Part shown: positions 1-11,370 of the stretch, piece after piece
How the letters are laid out: every line of letters begins with the position of its first letter
Position numbering within the stretch: the first letter of the stretch is position 1
Assembly: GCA_947471745.1 (NCBI GenBank)
Contig: CANJKZ010001040.1
Coordinates: 85,151 to 149,150 of the forward strand
Direction of reading: 5' to 3'
DNA length: 64,000 nucleotides
Origin: Closterium sp. Naga37s-1
Lineage: Eukaryota; Streptophyta; Zygnematophyceae; Desmidiales; Closteriaceae
Translations under genes and position numbers: made by a program
Notes under the pieces: generated by a model
Databases searched by the model: none
What the model was told of the DNA's origin: nothing
What the model saw: only the letters and a program-made list of their open reading frames with translations

Positions 1-780
1 CTGCGGCGGCTGCTGCGGCCTCGGTAGCAGCGGGGGCAGCTGTCACGGCAGCGGCGGCAGCGGCTGCTCCAGGCGGTGATGGCGGTGGCCGCGGCTCCGG
101 CAGCTGCGGCGGCGGCGGCTGCTGCTGCTGTCACTGCACCGGCGGCAGCGGCTCCTGCTGTCGGCGGCGGCGACGGCTGCTGTAGTCGGCGGCTGCTGCT
201 GTTCGCGGAGGAGCCGAGAAGGGGCCGCTAAGGGCGGCGAAGGGGCCACGAAGGGCTGTGGAGGGGCCGCGAAGGGCGGGGACGGGGCCGAGACGGGACC
301 GTGAGGGGCCGCGAAGGGCGGCGACGGGGTCGAGAAGGGGCCGTGAGGGGCCGCGAAGGGCGGCGACGGGGCCGAGAAGGGGCCGCGAAGGGCGGCGACG
401 GGGCCGTGAGGGGCCGCGAAGGGCGGCGACGGGGCCGTGAGGGGCCGCAAAGGGCGGCGACGGGGCCGAGAAGGGGCCGCGAAGGGCGGCGACGGGGCCG
501 AGAAGGGCGGCGACGGGGCCGCGAAGGGCGGCGACGGGGCCGCGAAGGGGCCGCGAGGGGCCACGAAGGGGCCGCGAGGGGCCGGAAGGGGCCGCGAAGT
601 GCCGTGAGAGGGGCCGCGAGGGGCCGCAGAGGGGCCGCGAGGGAGCCGCGAAGGGGCCGCGAGGGGCCGTGAGAGGGGCCGCTACGGGGCCGTAGGAGAG
701 CGCGACGGGCCGCTAAGGGCAGGGGACGCGACGGGAGGGTAGGAACACGGGGCGCGACTCGGGCAGGGGCGGAGCGCGCT
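1..780. repeat. GC-rich low-complexity DNA with 21-bp minisatellite
   Basis: Positions 1-225 are rich in CGG/CTG trinucleotides. About 230-670 is an imperfect tandem array with a unit close to GGGGCCGCGAAGGGCGGCGAC (21 bp), interspersed with GGGGCCGTGA variants. Because 21 is a multiple of three and the unit lacks stops, long Arg/Gly and Pro/Ala reading frames appear on both strands, but they have no non-repetitive domain and I do not call them genes. A run of A (788-799) ends the block. Confidence 0.85.
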
Positions 781-1696
781 CCGGGCAGGAAAAAAAAAAA
801 CGATTTTCGGTGGGCCCTAGGAAACGTTCCCACTAGGGAACCTGCTCTATACCATGTGAAAGAACAAGGAATGGATTGACTAGTGGGAGGATGGGATACA
901 AGTACAAACCCTAGAAATGTGTTGTACTATAGCCTACATAGGCTAAGCCATATAAATCTGACAGCCGGCGCTTATATCTGGAGCATGGCGCTTAGGACGC
1001 GGTAAAAGTAGACGAACGATCGTCAGTCGCGATCGATGTGCGGGTCGGTTACCCCATTTACTACGCTGTAACCATGCTACAGTACGCTTTTTGGCCCAAT
1101 TGTTTGGACAGTGCGTGAATTCGACTGATCACAAATCGCGGGAGATCTATCAAATTTCAGTGGCGATCGTTACAACGTCGCGATCGCCACGTTTCGCCAA
1201 TCGATCTGCCCAATCGATTGCGGGGATCGATATGTGCAGACGATCCTGTGATATTTGCACTTTTACCGCGTCCTTATGGCCGGTCCTCAATTATAAGCGC
1301 CTCCCCTACAAAACCTTTACTTATTATAAGCGCACGTGCAATTTTTTATTGAAGTTCTTGCTTAAAACGGTAACGAAACTCATTTTTGCAGCGAGTCAGA
1401 ATTCAATTTCGCTTCGTTTGACTCGCGAAGACCTGACTGGCTGCGCGTCCAGTCAGGATGTGCTGCCATGACGTGTCTTTGCCTGTGTGTGAACCCAGAA
1501 TATCGCTTGCGCGAGATTCTGCTTTCTGACACTGAAACATTTCGAATCGGTTGAAATGGCAAGAAGAAAATGAACAATTTGTTGCTCTAAATATATAATT
1601 TCGTATTTGTCATTATATAAGCGCCGGTGCTTATGGCCGTTACTCAATTACAAGCGCCCCCCCTCAAAAAAATGAATTTATTATAAGCGCATATGC
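781..1696. other. Spacer with no gene recognised; contains a ~70-bp direct repeat
   Basis: Moderate-GC DNA with no convincing coding region. About 1270-1339 and 1627-1696 are diverged direct copies of one ~70-bp segment; both contain CTTATGGCCG, CTCAATTA and TTATTATAAGCGCA in the same order. The second copy ends exactly where copia element 1 inserted. A related GGCGCTTATAT occurs near 967. The copies could be ends of an older non-autonomous element, but no target duplication was identified. Confidence 0.5.
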
Positions 1697-1701
1697 GCCT
1701 A
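1697..1701. repeat. Target-site duplication of copia element 1, left copy
   Basis: GCCTA directly precedes the 5' LTR and recurs at 8484-8488 directly after the 3' LTR. A 5-bp duplication is the hallmark of Ty1/copia integration and fixes the element ends at 1702 and 8483. Confidence 0.93.
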
Positions 1702-1828
1702 TGTCAAATGTAATTCTATGCTTGTAGGCTACAGTGAGTAGCACAATAGGGAGTACAGTTGTTAGGGTTGCACATTTGTACTTCCACACTTTCTAGTTTC
1801 ACCATTCCGTTGTTCGCTAACTTTGAGA
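1702..1828 (+). repeat. 5' LTR of copia element 1
   Basis: Begins TGTCAAATGTAATTC and ends CTAACTTTGAGA, directly followed by the primer-binding site. Identical by eye to 8357-8483. The 3' end is GA rather than the canonical CA. Confidence 0.95.
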
Positions 1829-1840
1829 TGGTATCATGAG
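1829..1840 (+). promoter_or_regulatory. Primer-binding site of copia element 1
   Basis: TGGTATCATGAG follows the 5' LTR with no gap. Copia elements of plants typically use TGGTATCAGAGC, complementary to the 3' part of initiator methionine tRNA; the first eight bases match here. Confidence 0.85.
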
Positions 1841-1854
1841 TAGGTGTCGATCCT

Positions 1855-2700
1855 CTCGCCTAGCCTAGCCTAGCTCGCGCCCTAGCGCCCTCCGCGCCCT
1901 TGCGCCCTAGCACACTCCGCGCCCTCCGCGCCCTTGCGCCCTAGCACACTCCGCGCCCTCCGCGCCCTCCGCGCCCTTGCGCCCTAGCACCGTCCGCGCC
2001 CTCCGCGCCCTCCGCGCCCTCCGCGCCTTAGCCTCCGCGCCCTCCGCGCCATCTCCGCGCCTTAGCGCCCTCCTCCTCCGCGCCCCTAGCCTGCGCCCCT
2101 AGCCCGTCGCCCAGGCCCACGCCCTAGCCCGTCGCCCAGGCGCCCGCCCTAGCCCGTCGCCCAGGCGCCCGCCCCAGCCCGTCGCCCAGGCGCCCGCCCC
2201 AGCCCGTCGCCCAGGCGCCCGCCCCAGCCCGTCGCCCAGGCGCCCGCCCCAGCCCGTCGCCCAGGCGCCCGCCCCAGCCCGTCGCCCAGGCGCCCGCCCC
2301 AGCCCGTCGCCCAGGCTCCCGCCCCAGCCCGTCGCCCAGGCGCCCGCCCCAGCCCGTCGCCCAGGCGCCCGCCCCAGCCCGTCGCCCAGGCGCCCGCCCC
2401 AGCCCGTCGCCCAGGCGCCCGCCCCAGCCCGTCGCCCAGGCGCCCGCCCCAGCCCGTCGCCCAGGCGCCCGCCCTAGCCCGTCGCCCAGGCCCGCGCCCT
2501 AGCCCGTCGCCCAGGCGCCCGTCCTAGCCCGTCGCCCAGGCGCCCTCCCTGGCTCGTCACCCCAGCCCCGCAGGCAGCGCGCCACGCGGGTAGCGCGCCC
2601 CGCGGGTAGCGCGCCCCACAGGAGGCGCGCCCCGCGGGTAGCGTGCCCCGCAGGCAACACACCCTGCAGGCAGCGCGCCCCGGAGTGCTTTAGTGCCAGA
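1855..2700 (+). repeat. GC-rich minisatellite leader of copia element 1
   Basis: Between PBS and gag lies first a GCGCCCTCCGCGCCC-type array (1860-2070), then a 25-bp unit (GCCCGTCGCCCAGGCGCCCG plus CCCCA) repeated about 17 times (2100-2560), then GCGCGCCCCGCGGGTA-type repeats to 2680. A run of A flanked by AACCCT and AGGGTT (about 2715-2750) could form a short hairpin. Element 2 and the fragment at 11.8 kb have analogous leaders containing GCCCGTCGC. Confidence 0.85.
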
Positions 2701-3225
2701 AAATAATTAAATAAATTAAACCCTAAAAAAAAAAAAAAAAAAAAAAGGGTTCACAGTGGGGGCCTGCGACTGTCGCCCGCGTTCCTGCTTGCCGGACGAC
2801 CTGCACAGTTGCCTACATCGCGCAGCCGTCAGTACTGCAGCCCCTACTGTCGCACGTACTTTGCACTGCCAGTGGCTCTACTAGCGGCAGCCGACAGCCG
2901 CACCTACGGTCTCTAGCCCCGGCCGTTCCTACCTCCAGCCAGCCCTAGCTCGCCGTTTCTAGCTCCAGCCAGTTGTGCTCCAGCTGTTCTAGCTCCAGCC
3001 GTTCTCGCTCCAGCCGTTCTCGCTCCTCGCTCGTAGCTCAGTTTGCTCCGTGCTCCGGCCGTTCCTCGCCTAGTTTCACCTGGCGCTTCTAGCTCAGTTT
3101 GCTCCGTGCTCCAGCAGTTACTCGCCTGGTTTCACCTGGCGCTCCTAGTTGTTCTCGTTTTTCACTGCAGCCTGTCGCTCCTGTCGCTCCTAGCCTGCCG
3201 CTCCTGCACCCCGCTAGCTTTTATC

Positions 3226-6200
3226 ATGGAGTCCACTAGGGTTCTCCAGCAGCAGGGACAGCAGCAGCGGCCTTTTCAGCAGTGGCTTCCGCAGCAGCAG
3301 GGGCGCCCTCAGCAGCTGTGGCGCCCTCAGCAGCCGTGGGGGCCTGGTGGTTCAGGTCGCGTTGGCTGCAGCAGCGGCCCAGCCAGCTGGGGGGCTCGTC
3401 GCGGTGGCCGCAACGTCGGCCCCTGCCAGTACCGGATCTTGACCGGCCCTGGTGCTGGCACTACCTGCTGGCGTCCTGACCACTCTGCACAGCGCTGCTA
3501 CAGCCGCCTCGACGACCTTTACCGTGAGCGTTTTGGGCCTGAGTCGGCTCCCCTGATCTGGCCCGGTCTGTTTCGTAGTGGTTTCCCTGTGCTTGATATG
3601 TCTATGGATGCTGTTTATTCTGTCACGTACGGATCTCTTGGCTTACGTGTACCTAGCTTAGGACCTTTGCCTGTTGCTAGTGTCGATACTTGTGCTTTTA
3701 GTGTAGGTGCTTGTGTAGTCACTAGCCCAGCCGTGACGACTGCTGTTGCGTCGCTCTCCTTCACGCTGGACTCCGGCGCGTCTCAGTGTTTCTTCCGCGA
3801 CCACACCACTGTCACACCTCTTTCGGCTCCAGTCCCAGTTGCCCTGGCTGATCCTACTTCAGGACCAGCAGTTGCTCGCAGCTCGACCACCCTCCCGTGC
3901 CCGGCTGTCCCCTCTGGTTTCCTCACTGGTCTCTACATCCCCTCGTTCTCTCGGAACTTGGTGGGTGTTGGATACCTTCAGGACCGGGGGATCACAGTCA
4001 CTTTTCCTGCGCACGGGAGGACTGCGATCTGTACGGACTCTTCCACCGGGGCAGTTCTTGCCACGTTCACCAGAGAGCCCCACTCAGGTCTCTTCGTCCT
4101 GCACACTCCGCCCCCGCAGGTAGCTGCGTCTGGTCAGGTTGCTTCGTCCCCCCCGGTAGCAGAGTCTGGTCAGGTGGCTGTGTCCAGTCCGGTCGCTGTG
4201 TCCAGTCCAGTCGCTGCGTCTTGCTCCTGTCGCTCTCTCGCCCACCGCACCGTCCTGTAGCACCACCGTCTTGGCCACCCGTCGATCCCTTGCCTTCGTG
4301 GCATGCTCAGTCAGGGACTAGTCACAGGTCTCCCACGCACCTTCCCGTCGCTCCCTCCCTCGCTTGCCCCTCCTTGCTCTCCGTGCGTCGCCGGTCGCTT
4401 ACGCGCCACTCCCCACTCCTCCTCCCTTCGTCCGGCCACCGCTCCCTTCGAGACTCTCCACTTGGACGTCTGGGGCCCTGCCCCGACGCAGGGGTCTGGG
4501 AGGGAGCGTTACTTTCTGGTGGTCGTCGACGACTTCTCCAGGTACACCACAGTGTTCCCTCTTGCGAAGAAGTCCGAGGTGACTGCTACGCTGATCAGGT
4601 GGCTTCTAGCCACTGAGGGCACTCGTGGTCGTCGAGTCAGTTGTCTTCACTCCGACCGTGGGGGCGAGTTTCGCTCCGGCATTCTCGGCGGATTCTGCGG
4701 CGAACAGAGCATCACCCAGTCCTGGACGCTGCCAGAGTCCCCATAGCAGAATGGGGTTGCTGAGCGCCGCATAGGCTTGGTCATGGACATCGCCCGCACG
4801 TCCATGATTCATGCCCGTGCGCCCCTTTTCTGTGGCCCCACGCGGTTCGCTACGCCGCACACCAGCTGAACCTCCAGCCGCGTGTCTCGCGGCCCGAGGC
4901 TTCACCGACCAGTCTCTGGACTGGATCCCCTGGTGTTGGGTCGGCCTTTCGAGTCTGGGGCTGCCTTGCACTTGTTCGCAACACCTCCGCGGACAAGCTC
5001 TCAGCACGCGCCGTCCCTTGTGTCTTCCTTGGTTTCCCAGTGGACTCTGCTGACTGGTCCTTTTACCACCCTCCCCTCCACCAGTTCCTAGACTCCCGTG
5101 ACGTCCAGTTTGACGAGTCTGTGTCCTACTACACCCGGTACCCCTGTCGAGGTCTCCCGCTACCCCCTCCCCCTCTCTTCCTCGCACCCTCTCCTCCTCC
5201 TGCTCCCGCTCCTCCGGTACCCCCGCCCCCCCCTGGTCCTGCCCCGTCTGGTGTGTCCCACGCTACCCCTCTACCCTCGGTCGCGCATCAGGTAGCGTCT
5301 CCCTCCCCGCAGTCCTCCTCCCAGTCCCCTCAGCAGCCTTTGGCACTTCCGCGACAGGTTACTGTGGACTCGGTTGGTGTTGGAGCTGGAGGTGCAGCCG
5401 CTGGCGGTGCTCGGTCTGGGGGTGCTCGGTCGCGGGGTACTGGAGCTGGAGGTGCTGGCGCAGGTGACGCTAGCTCTGGGGGTGTTGGAGCTGGAGGTGC
5501 TGGCGCAGGTGGCGCTAGCTCTGGGGGTGCTGGAGCTGGAGGTGCCGGCACTGGAGGTGCTGGTTCTGGGGGTGCTGGAGTTGGGGGTGCTGGCACTGGC
5601 GGTGCTAGTTCTGGGGGTGCTGGAGTTGGAGGTCTTGGCACTGGCGGTACTGGTTCTGGGGGTGCTGAGTCTGAGGAGACTGACGCTGGAGACCCTGGTT
5701 CTGCGGAGTCCACCCCGCCCCCCCACCGCCACGACACGCATCTCCAGGCTGCCCGTCGGCGTGAGCGTGAGGAGCAGGAGTGGTTGGAGAGGGAGCGGCA
5801 GGAGCTGCGGGTGCTGGACCTTCTGGAGCAGCAGCGGCGGCAGCAGCAGCAGCAGCAGCAGCACCCACAGCCGCAGCAGCAGCAGCCGCAGCCGCAGCAG
5901 CAGCGGCCGCAGCCGCCACCGCAGCTTCCTCAGGAGCGGCGGTTGTTCCCACCTGTGAGTGGCCTGCGGGCCCTTGGCCTTTCCTCCTCTCCTCCTGTCC
6001 GCTCCCAGTCTCCTCCTGTGTTTGTTCCTCCGTTGCCTCCTCCTGACGACCGTCCGGCGGTCTGGTCTTCTCCTCCTCCTCAGTCTCCTCCTCCCTCTGT
6101 CCGTCGCGACTTGATCACTCGTTGTCCTCTGCGTGCTCGTCACTCGTCCCCTGTTACTGACCTCCACACTGCCCTCCTTTGTTCGTCTCGTCGTCGTTCT

Positions 6201-8150
6201 CCTTCTCCTGTGTCCGTTCTCCTGTCTCCTCCTCCGTCCTCTCTACCTGCCCTCCCCACTCCTATCTCTGACTACTACCGCGCTGTTCGTCCTGTTGCCG
6301 CACGTGTCCTCGCCACTCTTGTCACCGACCCTCGTTTCCCTCCGTCGTCTGTCTCGGCTCTCACTGCCGCTGTCGCTGAGTTTGCTGCCGCCAACCGCCT
6401 TGACTACGCCACCCGTGTGGTGCCAGCTCCTCCCTACCGTCCTCTGTCCGTCGGGGGTGGGTTTGCCCTTGGCTGTGACGTCCTAGAGGATAGAGAGTCT
6501 GAGCTGGAGTACTGGGCAGCCACTTCTCCCTCTGTGTGTGCCATGCTGCTCTCCCCTGAGGGAGACCCCGACGCCCTTGACATACCGACTCCTCGCACTT
6601 ACCGCGAGGCAGTGTCAGGGGCGTGGGCCTCTCAGTGGAAAGCGGCTATGGACTCAGAGTTGGCGTCTTGGAGATCCACAGGCACCTACGTCGACGCAGT
6701 TCCCCCACCCAGGGCGAACGTAGTCGATGGCATGTGGCTCTTCAAGGTGAAGCGGCCGCCTGGAGCACCGCCGGTGTTCAAGGCGCGCTACGTGGCTAGG
6801 GGTTTCAGTCAGCGTGAGGGAGTTGACTTCTTCCAGACCTTCGCCCCGACCCCGAAGATGACTACTCTTCGGGTGTTACTCCACATAGCAGCGCAGCGAG
6901 ACTACGAGCTGCACTCCCTCGACTTCTCCACTGCGTTCCTCCAGGGCCGACTGCACGAGGAGATCTGGCTGCGCCGTCCTCCTGGCTTCACTGACACCTT
7001 CCCACCTGGGACCCAGTGGAGCCTGAGGCGACCAGTCTACGGTCTCCGCCAGTCGCCCCGTGAGTGGCACGCCACTCTTCGCTCCACGCTTCATGACCTT
7101 GGGTTCAGCCCGTCCTCCGCCGACCCGTCGCTGTTTGTTCGAGCGGGTTCTACTCCTTTCTTTATCCTTGTCTACGTCGACGACTTGGTGTTTGCTACAG
7201 CAGACAGGGCAGCCCTGGCTCAGGTGAAGTCCGAACTGCAGAAGAGACACAAGTGCACTGACCTGGGTGAGCTGCAGCGCTACCTTGGCCTGCAGATCAC
7301 CCGGGACAGAGCCGCTCGCACCATCACACTGACGCAGTCACACATGGTGCAGCAGGTCCTTCGGCGGTTCGACTTCCAGTTCTCCACCACACAGCCCACT
7401 CCTCTTGCTGTTGACCACAGACTCACGGGCCCCTTTCCTGATGAGCCCTTTGAGTCCAGTGGACCCTACGCAGAGCTGGTGGGCTGCCTCATGTACCTGA
7501 TGACTTGTACTCGACCGGACCTCGCCTTTCCACTCAGCATCCTTTCTCGCTTTGTTGCGACTGGGAGACACCGCCCTGTCCACTGGACAGCTGCTGTGAG
7601 GGTGGCGAAGTACCTGGCGACTACATCAGGCTTGGGGCTTGTGCTTGGAGGGACTCAGCCAGTGGCGTTGACTGGTCACTGCGACTCTTCCTACGCTGAC
7701 GACGTGGAGACTCAGCGCTCGACTCAGGGTTACTGCTTCAGTCTGGGAGCTGGTGTTGTGTCGTGGAGGTCTACACGGTCGTCGTCTGTGGCTACTTCCA
7801 GTGCAGAGGCAGAGATCTACGCTGGTGCCATGGCGGCACAGGAGCTTCGCTGGTTGACCTTCTTGCTCGTTGACCTTGGTGAGCGGCCTCGCTCTGCACC
7901 GACCTTGTACGCTGACAACAAGGCCATGATCCTCCTGTGTCGAGAGCCTCGACTGGAGAGCAGAGTGAAGCATATTGACGTGAGGTACTTCCTCCTGCGA
8001 GAGCTGCAGCGACGCGGCCAGGCACGCCTGGACTTTGTGGCCTCAGAGGCCAACACTGCAGACGTCTTCACCAAGGCCTTGGCGCTTGGTGATCACCACA
8101 GGTTCTGTGTGCAGTTGGGGCTTGTTGAGGTAGGCCCTCGGTTGCTGTAG
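3226..8150 (+). pseudogene. Copia gag-pol polyprotein (element 1; two TAGs, one frameshift)
   Basis: I start at ATG 3226 (MESTRVLQQQ); the reading upstream has no ATG. Gag is short: no capsid-like domain, only a Gln-rich N-terminus and a stretched zinc-knuckle-like motif (C-x13-C-x4-H-x4-C, near 3420-3510). The aspartic protease motif FTLDSGAS lies near 3760. Integrase follows, with HHRLGHPS, the acidic motif HLDVWGP, and QNGVAERR. A Gly/Ala-rich repeat (5380-5680) and Gln tracts (5820-5930) separate it from reverse transcriptase (FSTAFLQG; YVDD near 7175) and RNase H (AEAEIYAGAMAAQELRW; ADVFTKAL). Lesions: TAG at 4258-4260 where the sister element has Trp; TAG at 4744-4746 before QNGVAE; a one-base deletion near 4825 relative to element 2. 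The natural stop is TAG at 8148. Confidence 0.93.
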
Positions 8151-8345
8151 TCTTGTTGTTTGCTCTGCTTGTTGTGCTTCCTATTTATATCCTAGTGAAC
8201 TCTTGAACTGGTCTTGTGGCCACTTGCTTGCTCTCGGAATTTGTGTGGTGTCCTTGAGATCCACCCTGAGCTTGTCTTGTTTCTTGCTTTGACTGGTCTT
8301 GTGACCGTTTGTTCACCTTGCTTGCTTTGATGCCCCTCACTTAGC

Positions 8346-8356
8346 CTATGGGGGTG
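8346..8356 (+). promoter_or_regulatory. Polypurine tract of copia element 1
   Basis: CTATGGGGGTG immediately precedes the 3' LTR. The same sequence precedes the 3' LTR of element 2 at 43514-43524, supporting a role as plus-strand primer. Confidence 0.75.
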
Positions 8357-8483
8357 TGTCAAATGTAATTCTATGCTTGTAGGCTACAGTGAGTAGCACA
8401 ATAGGGAGTACAGTTGTTAGGGTTGCACATTTGTACTTCCACACTTTCTAGTTTCACCATTCCGTTGTTCGCTAACTTTGAGA
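8357..8483 (+). repeat. 3' LTR of copia element 1
   Basis: Same 127-bp sequence as 1702-1828, followed by the GCCTA target duplication at 8484-8488. Confidence 0.95.
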
Positions 8484-8488
8484 GCCTA
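8484..8488. repeat. Target-site duplication of copia element 1, right copy
   Basis: GCCTA, matching 1697-1701. Confidence 0.93.
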
Positions 8489-9248
8489 TATCCGGGGTAA
8501 TACGGTACTACTGACATACTTGAGTTGGTTAACAAGAACCAAAAAGTACACACTGTTGCAAACTTCCAAAAATGATTGAAACAAGTAGACAACTACTAGG
8601 GGAGTCAGAATCCCCCAAAAAAACTATTGGATACCAACCTTACGTCCATAAAACACCAAAAAAAAAGACCATTTCAAGCTCCACAATTCAGCCACTTGTA
8701 TGGCCATACCTGCAAAACAACCACTGAGAATGCATTGAATAGATACCTTAAGACATGATTTACCCATTTCAGTCATAAACAAGACTCGACGTTGACGTCG
8801 GAAGGGTTGCGTAGAGCTGTATTCCGTGTGTAAGGAACATTATGAAAGAGTACAATATAATCATATTTTGCTTAAAGAAGCAATTAATTAAGTTCTTCAT
8901 TTTAACTTAAAGCAGGATACCGTATATGGTGCTTCGTTCTGCACTAGCAGAGGTTGTATCTGTTATGAGTTGTAAAAGAGAGTGCGCAGGTAAACGAATA
9001 ACGAGACTGTGATTAACTCAAACTGAGAATACAATGAAGGCACAGACTAATGTAGGGGCTAGCCTAGCTAGGAGGAAACCTCGGACGAGCGAGGTTGGGG
9101 TGCAGGTTTGGCGATGGGAAATGCCGAAGGCGACGCGAGGAGCCTCGGCAGCGTTGAAATCGGCCGAACGTGCGAAGTCCGAAAATCGGGCTGTACGCGT
9201 AGCAGTCAACCCGATAAGGAATTAAGGAAAATTCCTTAGAGTATCGTT
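8489..9248. other. AT-rich spacer, no gene recognised
   Basis: Short reading frames only, none with recognisable motifs. Base composition is clearly lower in GC than the neighbouring repeats. Confidence 0.5.
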
Positions 9249-9335
9249 CTACGGTGGCAGAAATTGTCTTGTTCTGCGCAGGCAGAAGTTCTCATTCTGC
9301 GCTGGCAGAAATTTTATCTCTGCGTTGGCATCCGT
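9249..9335. repeat. Short direct repeats TCTGCGCWGGCAGAA
   Basis: Four diverged copies of a unit resembling TTCTGCGCTGGCAGAAATT lie head to tail in about 90 bp. They are too short to assign to an element. Confidence 0.55.
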
Positions 9336-9589
9336 CCCTTTCACAGCTGTCAACTCAATTCCTGCGCTCTTTTCTTGGTTCTTTTGTTCTGGTTCCTCTC
9401 GACTCGACAAGCGCACCTGCTCTGCTCTTAGTCCTCTTCCTTCCCCCCCCCCCAAATTCTCGCCAGTTCTCCCACCCAGCCGTCGCTCTCGCTCCCATCC
9501 CGCCGTATCCTCTCCCTCACTACCCGCCTTCACCTCTCCTATTCACCTCACAGTCACTCAGTCCCACCCCGCGATCTCCTCTTCCTTAC

Positions 9590-10415
9590 TTCCCCGTCGT
9601 CGCCTCTCCCTCCTCCCCATCGTCGCCTCTCCCTCCTCCCCGTCGTCGCCTCTCCCTCCTCCCCGTCGTCGCATCTCCCTCCTCCCCGCCGTCGCCTCTC
9701 CCTCCTCCCCGCCGTCGCCTCTCCCTCCTCCCCGCCGTTGCCTCTCCCTCCTCCCCGCCGTCGCCTCTCCCTCCTCCCCGCCGTCGCATCTCCCTCCTCC
9801 CCGCCGTCGCCTCTCCATCCTCCCCGCCGTCGCCTCTCCATCCTCCCCGCCGTCGCCTCTCCCTCCTCCCCGCCGTCGCCTCTCCCTCCTCCCCGCCGTC
9901 GCCTCTCCCTCCTCCCCGCCGTCGCCTCTCCCTCCTCCCCGCCGTCGCCTCTCCCTCCTCCCCGCCGTCGCCTCTCCCTCCTCCCCGCCGTCGCCTCTCC
10001 CTCCTCCCCGCCGTCGCCTCTCCCTCCTCCCCGCCGTCGCCGCTCCCTCCTCCCCGCCGTCGCCTCTCCCTCCTCCCCGCCGTCCCCTCTCCCTCCTCCC
10101 CGCCGCCGCCTCTCCCTCCTCCCCGCCGCCGCCTCTCCCTCCTCCCCGCCGCCGCCTCTCCCTCCTCCCCGCCGTCGCCTCTCCCTCCTCCCCGCCGTCG
10201 CCGCTCCATCCTCCCCGCCGTCGCCGCTCCATCCTCCCCGCCGTCGCCGCTCCTTCCTCCCCGCCGTCGCCTCTCCCTCCTCCCCGCCGTCCCCTCTCCC
10301 TCCACGCGGTTGCCTCTCCCTCCTCCCCGCCGTCGCCGCTCCCTCCTCCCCGCCGTCGCCTCTCCCTCCTCCCCGCCGTCGCCTCTTCCTCCTCCCCGCC
10401 GTCGCTTCCGGCGAC
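9590..10415. repeat. 23-bp minisatellite, about 36 copies
   Basis: Unit CTCTCCCTCCTCCCCGCCGT plus CGC (23 bp), with scattered single-base variants (CATCC, CCCCT, GCCGCC). Since 23 is not divisible by three and the unit has no stop in any frame, all three + frames read the same 23-residue Pro/Ser/Arg repeat, and all three - frames read a Gly/Arg/Glu repeat. The long reading frames here are by-products of the repeat. Confidence 0.93.
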
Positions 10416-10564
10416 AGGTGCACGAGCGCAAGCGCGAGTTGGTGCGCGAGCGCGGATTGGTGCGCGAGCCCGGGTTGTTTTCTGAGTTACCGTGGTTATC
10501 TGGTGCGTTCCTAGTCCTTTCATCCTCCCTCCTCCCTCTGAAAAAAAACTTTTTCTTCTTCTTT

Positions 10565-10960
10565 TTTTGTTTGTTTGTTTTTTGCTCTCCTCGTGAGAGA
10601 GCGCGTGAGAGAGCGCGTGACAGTGCGTGTAAGAGCCCGTGAGAGCGAGCGCGCCTGAGAGAGCGTGCGAGGGAGCGCGTGAGTGAGAGTGCGCGTGAGA
10701 GTGCGAATGAGAGATTGCGTGAGAGAGCGCGGGAGGGAGCACGTGAGAAAGCGCGTGAGGGAGCACGTGAGAGTGTGTGAGAGAGTGCGCGAGAGAGTGC
10801 GCGAGAGAGTGCGCGAGAGAGCGCGTGAGAGTGCGGAAGAGAGAGCGCGCAAGATTGTGTGCAAAAGAGCGCGTGGGAGAGTGCGCGCGATAGAGCGCGC
10901 GAGTTTGCGCATGAGGGAGCGCGTGAGAGAACGTGGGAGTTTGCGCGTGAATTTCTGTTG
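10565..10960. repeat. Degenerate GAGAGCGCGTGA repeat
   Basis: An imperfect purine-rich array with units such as GAGAGCGCGTGA and GAGAGTGCGCGA. The frames through it encode only Arg/Glu/Val or Ser/His/Leu-Thr repeats. Confidence 0.8.
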
Positions 10961-10964
10961 CGCT

Positions 10965-11218
10965 TACTTTGTTTTTTTGTGCATCAAGGAAGCTGCATTC
11001 TCGGATTTTGTTTTCTTGTGCAATTAATGCAAGTTGTATTCTCTGATTTTGTTCTTGTTTGTGCAGGGAGTGAGTTGCATTCCCTGATTTTTCTTTCCTG
11101 TGCAGGGAGTTCAAGCTGCAGCCTTTGTTTCTTGCGGAGAAAAGGGATGGGGAGAAGGGAGATGAGGGAAATGAGGGAGGGAGGGAGGGAGGGAGGGAGG
11201 GAGGGAGGGGAACGGGGG
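10965..11218. repeat. ~45-bp direct repeats followed by (GAGG)n
   Basis: About 10975-11125 holds four diverged copies of a unit resembling TTGTGCAGGGAG..GCATTCTCTGATTTTGTTCTTG. About 11170-11213 is a GGGA/GAGG tetranucleotide run. Confidence 0.7.
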
Positions 11219-11370
11219 ACAGGATAGTGATGATTTATACAAGGCTGAAATTCATTCATTATGCTTGCATGCTTATTACAGTAGCTGTATGTTTTTGCGT
11301 TGTGTGTGTCTGTACATGTGTGAGCCTGTATGTGTGAGTGCGTACATGTGCATACGTGTGTTGTGCGTGC

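Larger units (their letters stand above)
1702..8483 (+). mobile_element. Ty1/copia LTR retrotransposon, element 1 (complete, coding-defective)
   Basis: A full-length 6.8-kb element: 5' LTR, PBS, long GC-rich leader, gag-protease-integrase-RT-RNase H in copia order (integrase before RT), polypurine tract and 3' LTR. Both LTRs are 127 bp and look identical by eye, so insertion is recent. Despite this, the coding region has two in-frame TAG codons and one frameshift, so this copy probably moved using enzymes supplied by another element. LTRs of 127 bp are short for copia. Confidence 0.95.

Noticed and set aside
228-833. Long Pro/Arg and Gly/Arg reading frames on both strands at the left edge
   Set aside because: They only translate the 21-bp GC minisatellite and have no non-repetitive domain.
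2700-2760. AACCCT ... AGGGTT around a poly-A run as a possible telomeric repeat
   Set aside because: Only one unit on each side of the A run, inside a copia leader; not a telomere array.
5271-6167. Antisense frames opposite the Gly/Ala and Gln repeats of copia element 1
   Set aside because: Shadows of repeat coding on the opposite strand, with Pro/Ala/Ser low complexity.
9558-11114. 518-codon reverse-strand frame
   Set aside because: Made of the 23-bp minisatellite and the GAGAGCGCG repeat; no domain.
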